Shown: positions 25,202 to 34,331, counted from the first letter of the stretch. The stretch: 37,608 nucleotides of DNA from Gammaproteobacteria bacterium (GCA_029861845.1 JAOTYM010000037.1:1-37608), one strand, 5' to 3'. Translations and numbers: made by a program. Notes: generated by a model not told the origin, from the letters alone.

Positions 25202-26836
25202 TCAGATCGGGCATACGAGCTCGCCCAGCTTTTCCGTGAGCTTCATGTTTTCCTCGTAATCCACCGGGCAATCGATGAGGACCACCGTATTGTCGACAAT
25301 AGCCTGTTTGAGCGTTGGCACAAGGTCTTGCGTGTGCTCGACGCGATAACCCTTGGCGCCAAAACTTTCTGCGTATTTGACAAAATCGGGATTATTGAAG
25401 TCGATATGGCTCGGTCGTCCAAAATGTCGCAACTGATGCCATTTGATAAGACCGTATTGGGAGTCGGTCCAGATCAAAATAACGATAGGCGTACCGATTC
25501 TCAGTGCTGTTTCGATTTCTTGCGAGTTCATCATGAAGCCGGCATCACCGGTGACCGCGACAATGGTGCGATCTGGATGCTCCAGCTTGGCGCCGATGGC
25601 CCCGGGTACGGCGATCCCCATCGACGCGAATCCATTGGAGATAATACAGGTGTTGGGGCGTTCCGCCTGATACATGCGCGCCATCCACATCTTATGTGCG
25701 CCAACATCGGAAATTACGATGTCTTCGGGTTGTAAGACGCGCCGAAGGTCCCACATGATCTTCTGCGGTTTGATCGGGAAGTCATTATCCTCGGCATGTG
25801 CCGCCATCTCGTCGACGATAGTTTGGCGCAGATTGGATGACAGTTGTTCATCACGGGGCTGCGCTTTAGACGCAATGCCATCCAAGGCAGCGCCAATGTC
25901 GCCGATGACCCCGGCCTCGACGATGTAATGTTCGTCGACCTCGGCTGCACAGGCATCGATGTGAATGATCTTTCGATCTTTGTCTTTGTGCCAGAGATAC
26001 GGATGATACTCGACGATGTCATAGCCCACGCAAATAATAGCGTCGGCGCGATTGAAGCCGCAGGACACATAGTCGTTTGCCTGCAGGCCGACGGTGCCGA
26101 GTGATAGCTGATGAGAGAACGGGATCACGCCCTTAGCCATGAAGGTTGTTGCCACTGGCAGATTTAGTTTCTCGGCGAACTTTACGAGCTGGTCCGATGC
26201 ACCGGCCCGAATGACACCATTGCCGACCATTACCAGCGGATATCTCGCACTCGAGATGATCTTCGCCGCTTGGGTGATCTTTTCTTCAGGTGGAACCGGT
26301 GGTGATGGACTCTGTACCTTTAGGGGCACCTCATCAATAACATTCATCTTCGCGATGTTCTCGGGCAAATCTATAAAACTCGCCCCAGGTTTCTCAGCCT
26401 GCGCCACCTTAAACGCTTTGCGGATAATCTCTGGGACGATCTCGGGTTCACGGATCTGCGTGCTGTACTTGGAGATGGGCTTAAATAGGTTGACCAGATC
26501 CAATATCTGGTGGCTTTCTTTGTGTAAGCGCGTCGTCGCTCCCTGGCCAGCGATTGCCACGATCGGTGCTAGATCCATATTGGCATCGGCCACAGCGGTT
26601 ACGAGATTGGTAGCGCCTGGGCCTAACGTGGCGAGACAAACACCGGCCTTGCCCGTGAGGCGTCCCTGCAAGTCCGCCATGAAGGCGCCGCCTTGCTCAT
26701 GTCGCGTCGTAATGAACTGGATGCTGCTGTCCAAGAGCGCATCCATGACGTCGATATTTTCCTCTCCGGGTATGCCAAAGATCCGGTCGACGCCCTCGTT
26801 CTCTAGACACCGTACAAAAAGTTCAGCAGCTTTCAC
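25202..26836 (-). CDS. Acetolactate-synthase-like ThDP enzyme (large subunit type)
   Basis: The 544-residue product has three ThDP-enzyme domains. The N-terminal pyrimidine domain carries the catalytic Glu47 in TTRHEQGGAFMADLQGRLTG. The central domain follows, then the C-terminal domain with GDAGFMMNSQEIETALRIG and WTDSQYGLIKW as the ThDP/Mg motif. It is closest in style to catabolic acetolactate synthase (AlsS) rather than the anabolic IlvB, and no regulatory small subunit gene is nearby. The motif differs from Bacillus AlsS (GDGGF and WNDS): GDG is GDA and Asn is Thr. It is the first gene of a reverse-strand operon with the aldehyde dehydrogenase and the GltS-like protein. The true substrate is uncertain. 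Confidence 0.85.
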   Translation of the reverse strand: MKAAELFVRCLENEGVDRIFGIPGEENIDVMDALLDSSIQFITTRHEQGGAFMADLQGRLTGKAGVCLATLGPGATNLVTAVADANMDLAPIVAIAGQGATTRLHKESHQILDLVNLFKPISKYSTQIREPEIVPEIIRKAFKVAQAEKPGASFIDLPENIAKMNVIDEVPLKVQSPSPPVPPEEKITQAAKIISSARYPLVMVGNGVIRAGASDQLVKFAEKLNLPVATTFMAKGVIPFSHQLSLGTVGLQANDYVSCGFNRADAIICVGYDIVEYHPYLWHKDKDRKIIHIDACAAEVDEHYIVEAGVIGDIGAALDGIASKAQPRDEQLSSNLRQTIVDEMAAHAEDNDFPIKPQKIMWDLRRVLQPEDIVISDVGAHKMWMARMYQAERPNTCIISNGFASMGIAVPGAIGAKLEHPDRTIVAVTGDAGFMMNSQEIETALRIGTPIVILIWTDSQYGLIKWHQLRHFGRPSHIDFNNPDFVKYAESFGAKGYRVEHTQDLVPTLKQAIVDNTVVLIDCPVDYEENMKLTEKLGELVCPI

Positions 26837-27241
26837 GGTTCCCTCCTCTGCAAATGGCGGTTAGTTTGTGTTGTCGGCATCCACAGGCCTGTATCAACGC
26901 AGATAGCCGGGCTGCGGCAAGGATGCTGGCGATTATGAATACCGGCCCGCCGGCGTCACCATACGTAATGATACTTACCCGAGCAAACCGATCCGCCCCG
27001 GTACTGTACCAATTATTGCCCAGACAGTGCAGCCAGTTGCGCGACACACGGTTGTCTCTAGGGGCCGTGGCTGCATTGCGCCCGGATTCAATTTCCCTTA
27101 GTCTCGCACCTGCCGCAAGGGTTCCTATTTTGGATTTATTATTAGAATTTACGCTACTTGCTGCCAACACTTTCTCGTTTTTGTCGGAGCCTGCGATAGC
27201 TAATCGCACGCCTAGTTACAACTCAATGAGGGATGCCAACA
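26837..27241. other. 405-bp divergent intergenic region
   Basis: This lies between the divergent acetolactate-synthase-like operon and the fhs gene and must hold both promoters. AT-rich DNA (TTGGATTTATTATTAGAATT near 27130-27149) is the only obvious promoter-like part, without a clear -35 pairing. Open frames on both strands here have low-complexity, shadow-like composition. I see no gene. Confidence 0.45.
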
Positions 27242-28915
27242 ATGGCCGATATTGATATCGCTCGCAAAGCGACGTTGCGAAAAATAACAGAGCTGGCAAA
27301 AGAACGGCTGGGTATCGATGAGGACAATATCGAACCGATCGGACACTACAAAGCGAAGCTCGATATGGATTACGTCCACAGCCTCGAGGATGGAGAAGAC
27401 GGTAAGCTCATATTGGTGACCGCCATTAGCCCCACGCCGGCGGGCGAAGGCAAAACCACAACGACGATCGGGCTTGGCGATGCGCTCAATAAGATCGGTA
27501 AGAAAACAATCATGTGTCTACGCGAACCGTCGTTGGGCCCTTGTTTTGGGCGAAAGGGGGGCGCCGCTGGTGGCGGATACGCGCAAGTCGTGCCCATGGA
27601 GGACATCAATCTACATTTCACCGGCGATTTCCATGCAATCTCGCTGGCTCACAATTTGTTGGCAGCGTTGATCGACAATCATATACACCATGGCAACGCG
27701 CTTGGATTGGATAATCGTCGAATCACCTGGAACCGCGTGGTAGATCTCAATGATCGAGGGCTGCGAAATATTATTACCGGTCTCGGTGGGGTAGCCAATG
27801 GCCGTCCACGCGAAGCGAGCTTCGCCATCGTCACCGCGTCTGAAATAATGGCTATCTTGTGTTTGTCGAGTTCGTTGCAGGATCTTAAGAAACGACTCGG
27901 TAACATCATTATTGGTTATGACCTAAACAAGGAACTGGTTCGGGCTGGCCAGATCAAGGCACAAGGCCCTCTGGCCGTATTATTGAAAGATGCGATCAAG
28001 CCTAACCTAGTACAGACCTTAGAGAACAATCCGGTGCTTATCCACGGCGGGCCGTTTGGTAACATTGCCCACGGTTGTAATTCGGTCATCGCAACCAAGG
28101 CCGGATTGAAGTTGGCCGACTACGTGGTGACCGAGGCAGGGTTCGGGGCTGATCTAGGTGCCGAAAAGTTTCTTAACATAAAATGCCGCAAGGCCGGGTT
28201 GCGCCCGTCGGTGGTGGTTGTGGTAGCAACCATACGGGCGCTCAAGTTTCATGGCGGGGCTGATGCAAAAGCACTAAACACAGAAAATCTCACTGCCTTG
28301 GAAAAGGGACTGCCCAATCTAGAGCGCCATATCAACAATATCCGCAACCATTTTGGCTTGCCTTGTATTGTCGCCATTAACCACTTCACGGCCGACACCG
28401 ATGCGGAGGTAGAGTTATTGAAACGAAAGCTTGCCCACCACGGTGTTAAGGTTGTACTTGCGAGCCATTGGGCCGATGGCGGGGCAGGGGCGGTCGAACT
28501 GGCAAAGGAAGTGGTCGAAAAGATCGAGACCATTCCACCCAACCTGAAATTTCTCTATGAAGACGATGAGCCCCTATGGGATAAGATCAAGAAGGTTGCA
28601 AGCAAGATCTACGGTGCCAGTGAGGTCGTGGCCGATACCAAGGTACGGGCCCGTATTAAGAACTACCAGGACAATGGCTACGGTCATCTGCCGGTGTGCT
28701 TTGCCAAGACTCAATACTCGTTCTCGACTGATCCCCTACTACGTGGCGCGCCGTCTGGACACGTTGTGCCGATTAACGACGTCTACTTGGCGGCCGGCGC
28801 AGAGTTCCTGGTGCTGATATGCGGCGATATCATGACCATGCCGGGCCTACCGAAGAAACCGGCGGCCGATCAGATCGATATCGATGAGAATGGCAACGTA
28901 GTGGGTTTGTTCTAG
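27242..28915 (+). CDS. fhs: Formate-tetrahydrofolate ligase
   Basis: The start is placed at ATG 27242, since the ribosome binding site GAGGG at 27226-27230 is correctly spaced from it but touches the alternative ATG at 27233. The 557-residue product has the P-loop TPAGEGKT at 65-72. Family motifs [45 protein letters not shown] and [14 protein letters not shown] are present. The enzyme makes 10-formyl-THF from formate, THF and ATP, feeding purines, fMet and one-carbon flow. Many gammaproteobacteria lack it, so its presence suggests formate use. glyA, 4 kb downstream, also handles one-carbon units. Confidence 0.97.
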   Translation: MADIDIARKATLRKITELAKERLGIDEDNIEPIGHYKAKLDMDYVHSLEDGEDGKLILVTAISPTPAGEGKTTTTIGLGDALNKIGKKTIMCLREPSLGPCFGRKGGAAGGGYAQVVPMEDINLHFTGDFHAISLAHNLLAALIDNHIHHGNALGLDNRRITWNRVVDLNDRGLRNIITGLGGVANGRPREASFAIVTASEIMAILCLSSSLQDLKKRLGNIIIGYDLNKELVRAGQIKAQGPLAVLLKDAIKPNLVQTLENNPVLIHGGPFGNIAHGCNSVIATKAGLKLADYVVTEAGFGADLGAEKFLNIKCRKAGLRPSVVVVVATIRALKFHGGADAKALNTENLTALEKGLPNLERHINNIRNHFGLPCIVAINHFTADTDAEVELLKRKLAHHGVKVVLASHWADGGAGAVELAKEVVEKIETIPPNLKFLYEDDEPLWDKIKKVASKIYGASEVVADTKVRARIKNYQDNGYGHLPVCFAKTQYSFSTDPLLRGAPSGHVVPINDVYLAAGAEFLVLICGDIMTMPGLPKKPAADQIDIDENGNVVGLF

Positions 28916-28921
28916 CTTATG

Positions 28922-28948
28922 TCTGCACGCCGTTACTGGTGGTGCAGA
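28922..28948. terminator. Hairpin between convergent fhs and rhodanese genes
   Basis: TCTGCAC and GTGCAGA form a 7-bp stem, with CC/GG able to extend it across the 13-base loop. It lies directly after the fhs stop and before the stop of the convergent rhodanese gene, so it may serve both. No T-run is present. Confidence 0.35.
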
Positions 28949-28986
28949 AGATTGCGGAAGCTGCCATAGAGTTGGCGCGCATCGTT

Positions 28987-29304
28987 TCAAACGGTCTTAC
29001 CGCCGGCCTCTTTCCAGGCCTCGATACCGCCATCTATTAGACAGGCGTTGAGTCCTCGTCCACGCAAGTGGTCGACAACTGCGTTGCTGACGGCATGGCC
29101 GTGCACGCAGTACACCACAATCGTGGCGTCGCCTGATAGGTCGGCGCTCCATTCAGCGACCTCGGCCGGATCCAGCCAACGTGCCCCCGGTAACATCTTG
29201 GGATCTAGATCAAAATCGGCCTTCTTACGCACATCAAGGATCTGGGTATCGCCGGCCTGTTCTAGCCATTGGCGGAGTTCAGCCGGGTTGATGTTGCGGT
29301 TCAT
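28987..29304 (-). CDS. Single-domain rhodanese-like sulfurtransferase
   Basis: The 105-residue product is one rhodanese domain. It has LDVRKKADFD near the start and the catalytic Cys66 at the head of the loop CVHGHAV, followed by SNAVVDHLRGRGLNACLIDGGIEAWKEAGG. Such proteins carry sulfane sulfur as a Cys persulfide, and the CxxGHxV loop is unlike the CRxGxR of classic thiosulfate sulfurtransferases. The gene is divergent from the chromate transporter gene with only 44 bases between starts. Rhodanese-type proteins are known neighbours of chrA, so a role in chromate or oxyanion stress is plausible. A good ribosome binding site (AAGGAG) precedes the ATG. Confidence 0.88.
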   Translation of the reverse strand: MNRNINPAELRQWLEQAGDTQILDVRKKADFDLDPKMLPGARWLDPAEVAEWSADLSGDATIVVYCVHGHAVSNAVVDHLRGRGLNACLIDGGIEAWKEAGGKTV

Positions 29305-29348
29305 GGTTTTCTCCTTATGAATGGTTCTGTGGTAAAAGCGACTGACGC

Positions 29349-30740
29349 ATGGATAACCTTTCTTCTAAACCGATCGACGCCTCGGCAAGTATGCCGGAGC
29401 ACGGAATCTTATTTGCCGACGCGGTTCGCGTGTGGCTCAAGATTGCGCTACTAAGTTTTGGCGGTCCGGCTGGACAAATCGCGATCATGCATCGCATCTT
29501 GGTAGACGAGAAACGTTGGATTAGTGAACGGCGATTTCTGCACGCACTGAATTATTGCATGCTACTCCCAGGTCCCGAGGCGCAGCAACTGGTTACCTAC
29601 ATTGGTTGGCTACTACATCGCACGCTGGGCGGTTTGGTGGCCGGCACACTGTTTGTTTTACCTGGATTCATCGTAATTTTGGGCTTGAGCATTCTTTACG
29701 CCGGCTACTACGATGTCTCGTTTGTACAAGCATTGTTCTTTGGACTGAAGCCAGCTGTATTAGCGGTGGTTGTCCATGCAGGGCACCGCATCGGCGGCCG
29801 AGTCCTTAATAATCAACTAGCGATTGCTATCGCTGTTGGCGCGTTTATAGCGCTGTTCTTTTTCGATGTTCCGTTCCCTTTGATTATCGTGGCGGCGGCT
29901 ATCATCGGTTATGTTGGTAATCGACTTAAACCCGATCTATTTGCGCCGATCAGTAGAGATGAAAAGGATTCCAACGGTACGGTCGATGCAATCCTATCCG
30001 ACGGTGTACCGGAACACACTCGGCCTTCATTCACGCGTGCAATACGCATCACAGCGTTTTGCATTGTCCTCTGGTTAGGTCCCATCCTGGTACTTGCGAT
30101 GACGCTGGGTCCATCCCACCTGTACACGCAGATGGGATTGTTTTTCAGCAAAGTGGCAGTGGTTACTTTCGGTGGTGCCTACGCGGTGCTTGCCTATGTC
30201 GCACAGCAGGCGGTGGATTCATATGGCTGGTTACAACCCGGTGAAATGCTAGATGGCCTAGGTATGGCCGAAACCACACCAGGGCCGTTGATTATGGTTT
30301 TACAGTTCGTCGGTTTTATGGCCGCTTTCCGTGAATCAGGGGGGTTGGAACCCATGCTAGCTGGAACGCTGGCGGCAGTGCTTACAACGTGGGTCACATT
30401 CGTCCCGTGTTTTCTATGGATCTTTCTCGGCGCGCCCTATATCGAAAGGTTGCGCGGCAACGCAGCTCTAAACTCTGCGATGTCCGGTATTTCGGCGGCA
30501 GTGGTGGGTGTGATAGCAAGCCTCGCTGCGTGGTTTGTCTTGCACGTGGTGTTCGCCAATTTGGACGAGATACATGCGCTTGGCGCGAGTATTCCGCTAC
30601 CGGTTTGGTCCACGATCGATCCCGCGTCGCTCACCCTAGCGGTTGCGGCCTTGGTTGCGATATTTCGCTTCAAAGTTGGGATCATTTCAACTTTGGCGGC
30701 GAGCGCTGGGCTTGGGTTGCTTTATCATCTGATCATATAG
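29349..30740 (+). CDS. chrA: Chromate transporter, long-chain CHR family
   Basis: The 463-residue product has two homologous CHR halves. The first carries LLSFGGPAGQIAIMHRILVDEKRW and LPGPEAQQLVTYIGW. The second carries VVTFGGAYAVLAYVAQQAV and AETTPGPLIMVLQFVGF. About ten to twelve membrane segments can be drawn. Family members export chromate from the cytoplasm and give resistance, while some transport other oxyanions such as sulfate. The gene is divergent from a rhodanese gene with a shared short promoter region. There is no chrB-type regulator nearby. Confidence 0.92.
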   Translation: MDNLSSKPIDASASMPEHGILFADAVRVWLKIALLSFGGPAGQIAIMHRILVDEKRWISERRFLHALNYCMLLPGPEAQQLVTYIGWLLHRTLGGLVAGTLFVLPGFIVILGLSILYAGYYDVSFVQALFFGLKPAVLAVVVHAGHRIGGRVLNNQLAIAIAVGAFIALFFFDVPFPLIIVAAAIIGYVGNRLKPDLFAPISRDEKDSNGTVDAILSDGVPEHTRPSFTRAIRITAFCIVLWLGPILVLAMTLGPSHLYTQMGLFFSKVAVVTFGGAYAVLAYVAQQAVDSYGWLQPGEMLDGLGMAETTPGPLIMVLQFVGFMAAFRESGGLEPMLAGTLAAVLTTWVTFVPCFLWIFLGAPYIERLRGNAALNSAMSGISAAVVGVIASLAAWFVLHVVFANLDEIHALGASIPLPVWSTIDPASLTLAVAALVAIFRFKVGIISTLAASAGLGLLYHLII

Positions 30741-30748
30741 GGCCGTGG

Positions 30749-31609
30749 CTACTGGGCTGACAAGACCGCGACACCACCGATAATCGATACGATGCCGCCC
30801 CATTGCTTCCAGGTCATGGGTTCCCGAAGGATAATCCGCGCCAACACGACGGTGACGGCACTGAAGCTAGACGCGACGACGGCAGTGATAACGGCATATT
30901 CACCGTGGCTGCCGGCAAGCAAAGCCACATAAGCAGCGCCATCCAATAAGCCCTGCAATATGAGCAGTGGCCACCAGCTTATCGGCAGACGCGGTGTCTT
31001 GCGTATGCAGGCGAGGACTATCGCGCTTGCTAGCAAGCTGATCCAGCGCGCCATCCACACCGTCTGTAATTCGCCGTAAATCGGGGTAGCGTATTGGGCT
31101 GCCGCTATTGTTACGGCAAACGCAAACGAAGACGCAAGTGCAATGAAGATGCTGCGACGCAAATAGAGACGTGAATAATCTTCCTGTCCTTCAAAGCTTT
31201 CAGCACTGATGGCGACAATAAGCACGCCTGCCATCACCACTAGCATCGCTCCCCACTGGATGAGGCTAGGTCGTATGCCGAGCGTTAACGCAAGCATCAC
31301 ATTGAATGCAGGATAGCTGCCGACGATGGGGGCGACAATAGTAACTGGCCCCCGCGCTAGCCCTGCGTAGAGCAACAGCGTGGCCACCATGACACCGACA
31401 CCAGTGGCAACTACAAGCCACCACCCGGATGGGTCCCAGACTAATGGCGTATCGGCTAGCCAGACCACCAAGGTAAGAACTACCGCACCGACACTGAGCA
31501 TGCCGAAAAGCGCGATCTGATAACCCAACCCCCTGCTGGTGAAGCGGGCAATGAAATCGGCACCGCCCCAGCCGAATGCGGTCAGCAGACCCCACAGGCC
31601 TGGGTTCAT
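30749..31609 (-). CDS. EamA/DMT-family transporter
   Basis: The 286-residue product has ten hydrophobic segments in two repeated halves, typical of the EamA (DUF6) drug/metabolite transporter family. The first half starts LLTAFGWGGADFIARF, and the second ends ILREPMTWKQWGGIVSIIGGVAVL, the standard EamA closing motif. Members move amino acids, metabolites or drugs across the inner membrane, and the substrate cannot be predicted here. It is convergent with chrA, eight bases from its stop, and lies 45 bases downstream of the GFA-family gene on the same strand, so those two may be cotranscribed. Confidence 0.88.
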   Translation of the reverse strand: MNPGLWGLLTAFGWGGADFIARFTSRGLGYQIALFGMLSVGAVVLTLVVWLADTPLVWDPSGWWLVVATGVGVMVATLLLYAGLARGPVTIVAPIVGSYPAFNVMLALTLGIRPSLIQWGAMLVVMAGVLIVAISAESFEGQEDYSRLYLRRSIFIALASSFAFAVTIAAAQYATPIYGELQTVWMARWISLLASAIVLACIRKTPRLPISWWPLLILQGLLDGAAYVALLAGSHGEYAVITAVVASSFSAVTVVLARIILREPMTWKQWGGIVSIIGGVAVLSAQ

Positions 31610-31654
31610 CCGTCGTCTATCCTCACTAGAGCTGGCAAGTCAATGCTAGTGGTG

Positions 31655-32074
31655 TCAACCCGCGTGACCGCGTGGCCATTTTTCTAGGTTGTCGTCAAGC
31701 GTGTAGTAGTCTGGCAGATCTTCAACAAAGATATGGGCACTTGTCTTAAGCCCAGTAGGCTGGTCGAGCGTGCCAGCCGCGATACTAATGGTTGGCCGAT
31801 CGTGGGTGTCCCAAAAAAGGCTTGCACCGCATCGCGCACAAAAACCACGATGCGCTATGGCCGAGGATTCATACCAACTTAAGGTACGATCATCATGCAA
31901 CACGAGATCGTCGCGTGCGGCAGCTGTATAGGCCGAATAATGTCCGTGCGTACGTCGGCACTGGCCGCAGTGGCAATTCACGACTGAACGCAAGGGCCCT
32001 CGCACCTCGTATCTCACACCACCACACAGACAGCGCCCATTCAAACGATGCTGCTCGTCTGCCGATTTGCTCAC
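31655..32074 (-). CDS. GFA-family (glutathione-dependent formaldehyde-activating/CENP-V) protein
   Basis: The 139-residue product has the zinc-binding pattern of the family: Cys15-x-Cys17 in GRCLCGGVRYEV, then Cys34, Cys36 and Cys39 in NCHCGQCRRTHG, and Cys79-x2-Cys82 in GFCARCGASLFW. The fold holds two zinc ions. The founding member Gfa was reported to speed S-hydroxymethylglutathione formation, but most members have no proven activity, so the name is a family label only. The EamA transporter gene follows on the same strand. With Fhs nearby, a formaldehyde/formate link is tempting but unsupported. Confidence 0.9.
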   Translation of the reverse strand: MSKSADEQHRLNGRCLCGGVRYEVRGPLRSVVNCHCGQCRRTHGHYSAYTAAARDDLVLHDDRTLSWYESSAIAHRGFCARCGASLFWDTHDRPTISIAAGTLDQPTGLKTSAHIFVEDLPDYYTLDDNLEKWPRGHAG

Positions 32075-32161
32075 GCTAACCTCCCTTTGAAGCTGGCCGT
32101 TTGTGCTTGTCGCACGACCCGAATTAAACTGGTGCTGGCGCTATTCCGTGGGTTAGTCTAA

Positions 32162-32749
32162 ATGACGGGGACAGTCAGTACAAAACGTACCAGTGCGAAC
32201 ACCGTACCGCAGTTGTGCGAACGCTTCCTCGGCTGGCAGTGCCGACTGCGCCAGTATGCCATTCGTCACGCAGGCGGACGGCCGACGCCAGGTATGCGTC
32301 CAAGTGTCCTCGTTGACGGGAAAGAGTTGGGACAGGTTACCGTACTGATCATCAGGCGTGACCCCAAGGATATCACCACGCAGTTCAGGCATATGGTCAA
32401 ACGCACTCACGATCCGGCCGATCGCTATGATGCTGCCTTGAAAACGTTGGCGGCCGCTTACTATCAAAAACCGCTAGAGTTTTCCGATGAAATGACGGCC
32501 CTGTTCGAGCCGGATTCCGAATTCGTGAAAACGTTACTCAAGGCTGGTGTCTGTACACTTGCATTTGAGCAATACAATCAAACCTACCGTGTTCCTTGCA
32601 AAGTGAGGACGTTGCGCGAACGAAGTGCGGCTTACCAGGCCACCTATTGGCACAACAGTCTGTTCAATCCGGTAATGCCGAGCGGTGTGCAAGTACTCGC
32701 GTTCCGACCGGATTGGCGTCGGGCGCAAGTGGAGCCGCCGATAACGTGA
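32162..32749 (+). CDS. Conserved-looking protein of unknown function
   Basis: The 195-residue product has natural composition, no signal peptide and no membrane segment. Visible features are a basic N-terminal region (ERFLGWQCRLRQYAIRHAGGRP), a central helical segment (DRYDAALKTLAAAYYQKPLEF) and a C-terminal part rich in aromatic residues (YWHNSLFNPVMP, VLAFRPDW). I do not recognise a family. No strong ribosome binding site precedes the ATG. The gene stands alone between the divergent GFA gene and glyA. The same frame stays open for 67 more codons after its TGA. Confidence 0.7.
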   Translation: MTGTVSTKRTSANTVPQLCERFLGWQCRLRQYAIRHAGGRPTPGMRPSVLVDGKELGQVTVLIIRRDPKDITTQFRHMVKRTHDPADRYDAALKTLAAAYYQKPLEFSDEMTALFEPDSEFVKTLLKAGVCTLAFEQYNQTYRVPCKVRTLRERSAAYQATYWHNSLFNPVMPSGVQVLAFRPDWRRAQVEPPIT

Positions 32750-32953
32750 CCCCTCGAAAACGAATGTACGACTCATCTACCGACCAATGGCGTGGTGAGT
32801 GTCTATCCACGCCTGGCCACGCTTGCGTCAAAACCCGGCATTGTTGATGGTTTGATTCGCGATGGCATCGCCTTTCCAAATCACTACGCTGTGGGCGCAG
32901 CCCGCGGCCCCGTGGGGGCACGCGTATGTGTGAATAATGCCCAAAATCTGTGA
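32750..32953 (+). pseudogene. Open frame continuing past the TGA of the 195-aa gene
   Basis: In the same frame as the preceding gene, 67 sense codons follow its TGA before a TGA at 32951-32953. The later part reads like real protein (VSVYPRLATLASKPGIVDGL, then IRDGIAFPNHYAVGAARG), while neighbouring frames do not. It may be the tail of a gene broken by a stop, or the remnant of a separate gene. The remaining part of this 319-bp gap is the glyA promoter. Confidence 0.35.
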
Positions 32954-32981
32954 GCGAGCGCTGACAACGCTGTTCGCCGCA

Positions 32982-33009
32982 TTGACTCCGTGAAATTCAC
33001 TGGTATAAA
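32982..33009 (+). promoter_or_regulatory. glyA sigma-70 promoter with palindrome in the spacer
   Basis: TTGACT (32982-32987), a 16-base spacer, and TATAAA (33004-33009) form a good sigma-70 promoter 60 bases before the glyA start. The spacer holds GTGAAATTCAC (32990-33000), a perfect inverted repeat around one base. This is an ideal place for a repressor. E. coli glyA is controlled by MetR and PurR, but this palindrome fits neither spacing exactly. Confidence 0.6.
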
Positions 33010-33068
33010 TGACAAGAACAATATCCCTAAGCTTTTTAAACCCACTCTAACCGACGAAGATAACAATC

Positions 33069-34331
33069 ATGCCGACCTATGAAGCACTAAAACAACAGGA
33101 TTCCGACATCTATAACGCGCTTGTCGGGGAAATGCAGCGCCAGATAGAGGGTGTGGAGCTCATCCCGTCTGAGAACTATATCTCGGCCGCGGTGATGGAA
33201 ACCATGGCGTCGGTATTCAATAACAAATACTCGGAAGGATATCCAGGCAGACGTTACTATGGCGGCCAAACTTACACCGACATCGTAGAGTCTATTGCCA
33301 TCGATCGCGCGAAACGGTTGTTCAAGGCCGGCCATGCCAACGTGCAGCCACATGCCGGGGCGCCGGCCAACGTCGCCACCTATTTCGCGTTGCTGGAACC
33401 GGGTGACACCGTGCTGGGTATGGACCTCAGCCACGGTGGGCATCTCACGCACGGTCACCCCGTTACTTACATCACCAAGATCTTTAATTTCGTCCGTTAC
33501 AAGATGAAGGACATCGAAACCGGCGAGATCGACTACGACGAGATGCGAGCAGTCGCCCTTCGCGAGAAACCCAAGATCATTCTAGCCGGATTCTCAGCTT
33601 ATCCACGTGAGCTCGACTACGCCAAGATGAAGGCCATTGCCGAGGAAGTTGGTGCCTATGCGGTCGCCGATATGGCGCACATCGCTGGCCTAATCGCCGG
33701 GCAGGCTCTGCGTAACCCGTTCGATGATGGATTCGATGTCATTCTTACCACGACACACAAGACCCTACGCGGACCGCGGGGCGGCATGATCTTGTCGCGC
33801 GAGGTTGGGCTCGGTAAGAAGATCGATAAGTCTGTGTTCCCCGGTTTTCAGGGCGGGCCGATTATGCAAATGGTGGCGGCCAAAGCCGTTGCCTTCAAAG
33901 AAGCGCTCAAACCCGAGTTCAAAGACTATGCGCGGCAGATCATCACTAACGCCAAGCGCATGGCTGCGAAGTTCATGGACAGTGGCGCCAAACTCATCAC
34001 CAATGGTACCGATAATCACTTGCTCGTGATCGATTGCGTTAAGTCATGGGACATCGCCGGCCAGCAGGCGGAAGAACTCTTCGATAGTGTCGGCATTACT
34101 CTAAACAAGAACGTGATCGCCGATGACCCGCGCAAGCCCTTGGATCCATCCGGTGTTAGATTGGGCACCCCGGCCGTTACCACCCGCGCTATGAACGAGC
34201 AGGAGATGGACCAGTTAGTGGATTTCATGCTGTCAGCCGTGTCCAAGCGCAACGATAGGGCAGCCCTGGAGGCACTGCATGAGGATGTGAAGACCTTCTG
34301 CAAAAAGTTTCCAGTGCCGGGGGTGTCCTAA
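33069..34331 (+). CDS. glyA: Serine hydroxymethyltransferase
   Basis: The 420-residue product has all SHMT motifs: IPSENYISAAVMETMAS, NKYSEGYPGRRYYGG, NVQPHAGAPANVATYFALL, VADMAHIAGLIAGQ, and the PLP lysine near residue 231 in TTTHKTLRGPRGG. It converts serine and THF to glycine and 5,10-methylene-THF in the cytoplasm. The usual nrdR-ribD genes do not follow. The gene appears to be transcribed alone from the promoter listed at 32982-33009. The length matches E. coli GlyA (417). Confidence 0.98.
   Translation: MPTYEALKQQDSDIYNALVGEMQRQIEGVELIPSENYISAAVMETMASVFNNKYSEGYPGRRYYGGQTYTDIVESIAIDRAKRLFKAGHANVQPHAGAPANVATYFALLEPGDTVLGMDLSHGGHLTHGHPVTYITKIFNFVRYKMKDIETGEIDYDEMRAVALREKPKIILAGFSAYPRELDYAKMKAIAEEVGAYAVADMAHIAGLIAGQALRNPFDDGFDVILTTTHKTLRGPRGGMILSREVGLGKKIDKSVFPGFQGGPIMQMVAAKAVAFKEALKPEFKDYARQIITNAKRMAAKFMDSGAKLITNGTDNHLLVIDCVKSWDIAGQQAEELFDSVGITLNKNVIADDPRKPLDPSGVRLGTPAVTTRAMNEQEMDQLVDFMLSAVSKRNDRAALEALHEDVKTFCKKFPVPGVS

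Noticed and set aside
26823..27255. Open frames of about 130 codons on both strands between als and fhs
   Set aside because: Both have shadow-like composition and neither has a usable ribosome binding site. The region is better read as a divergent promoter region.
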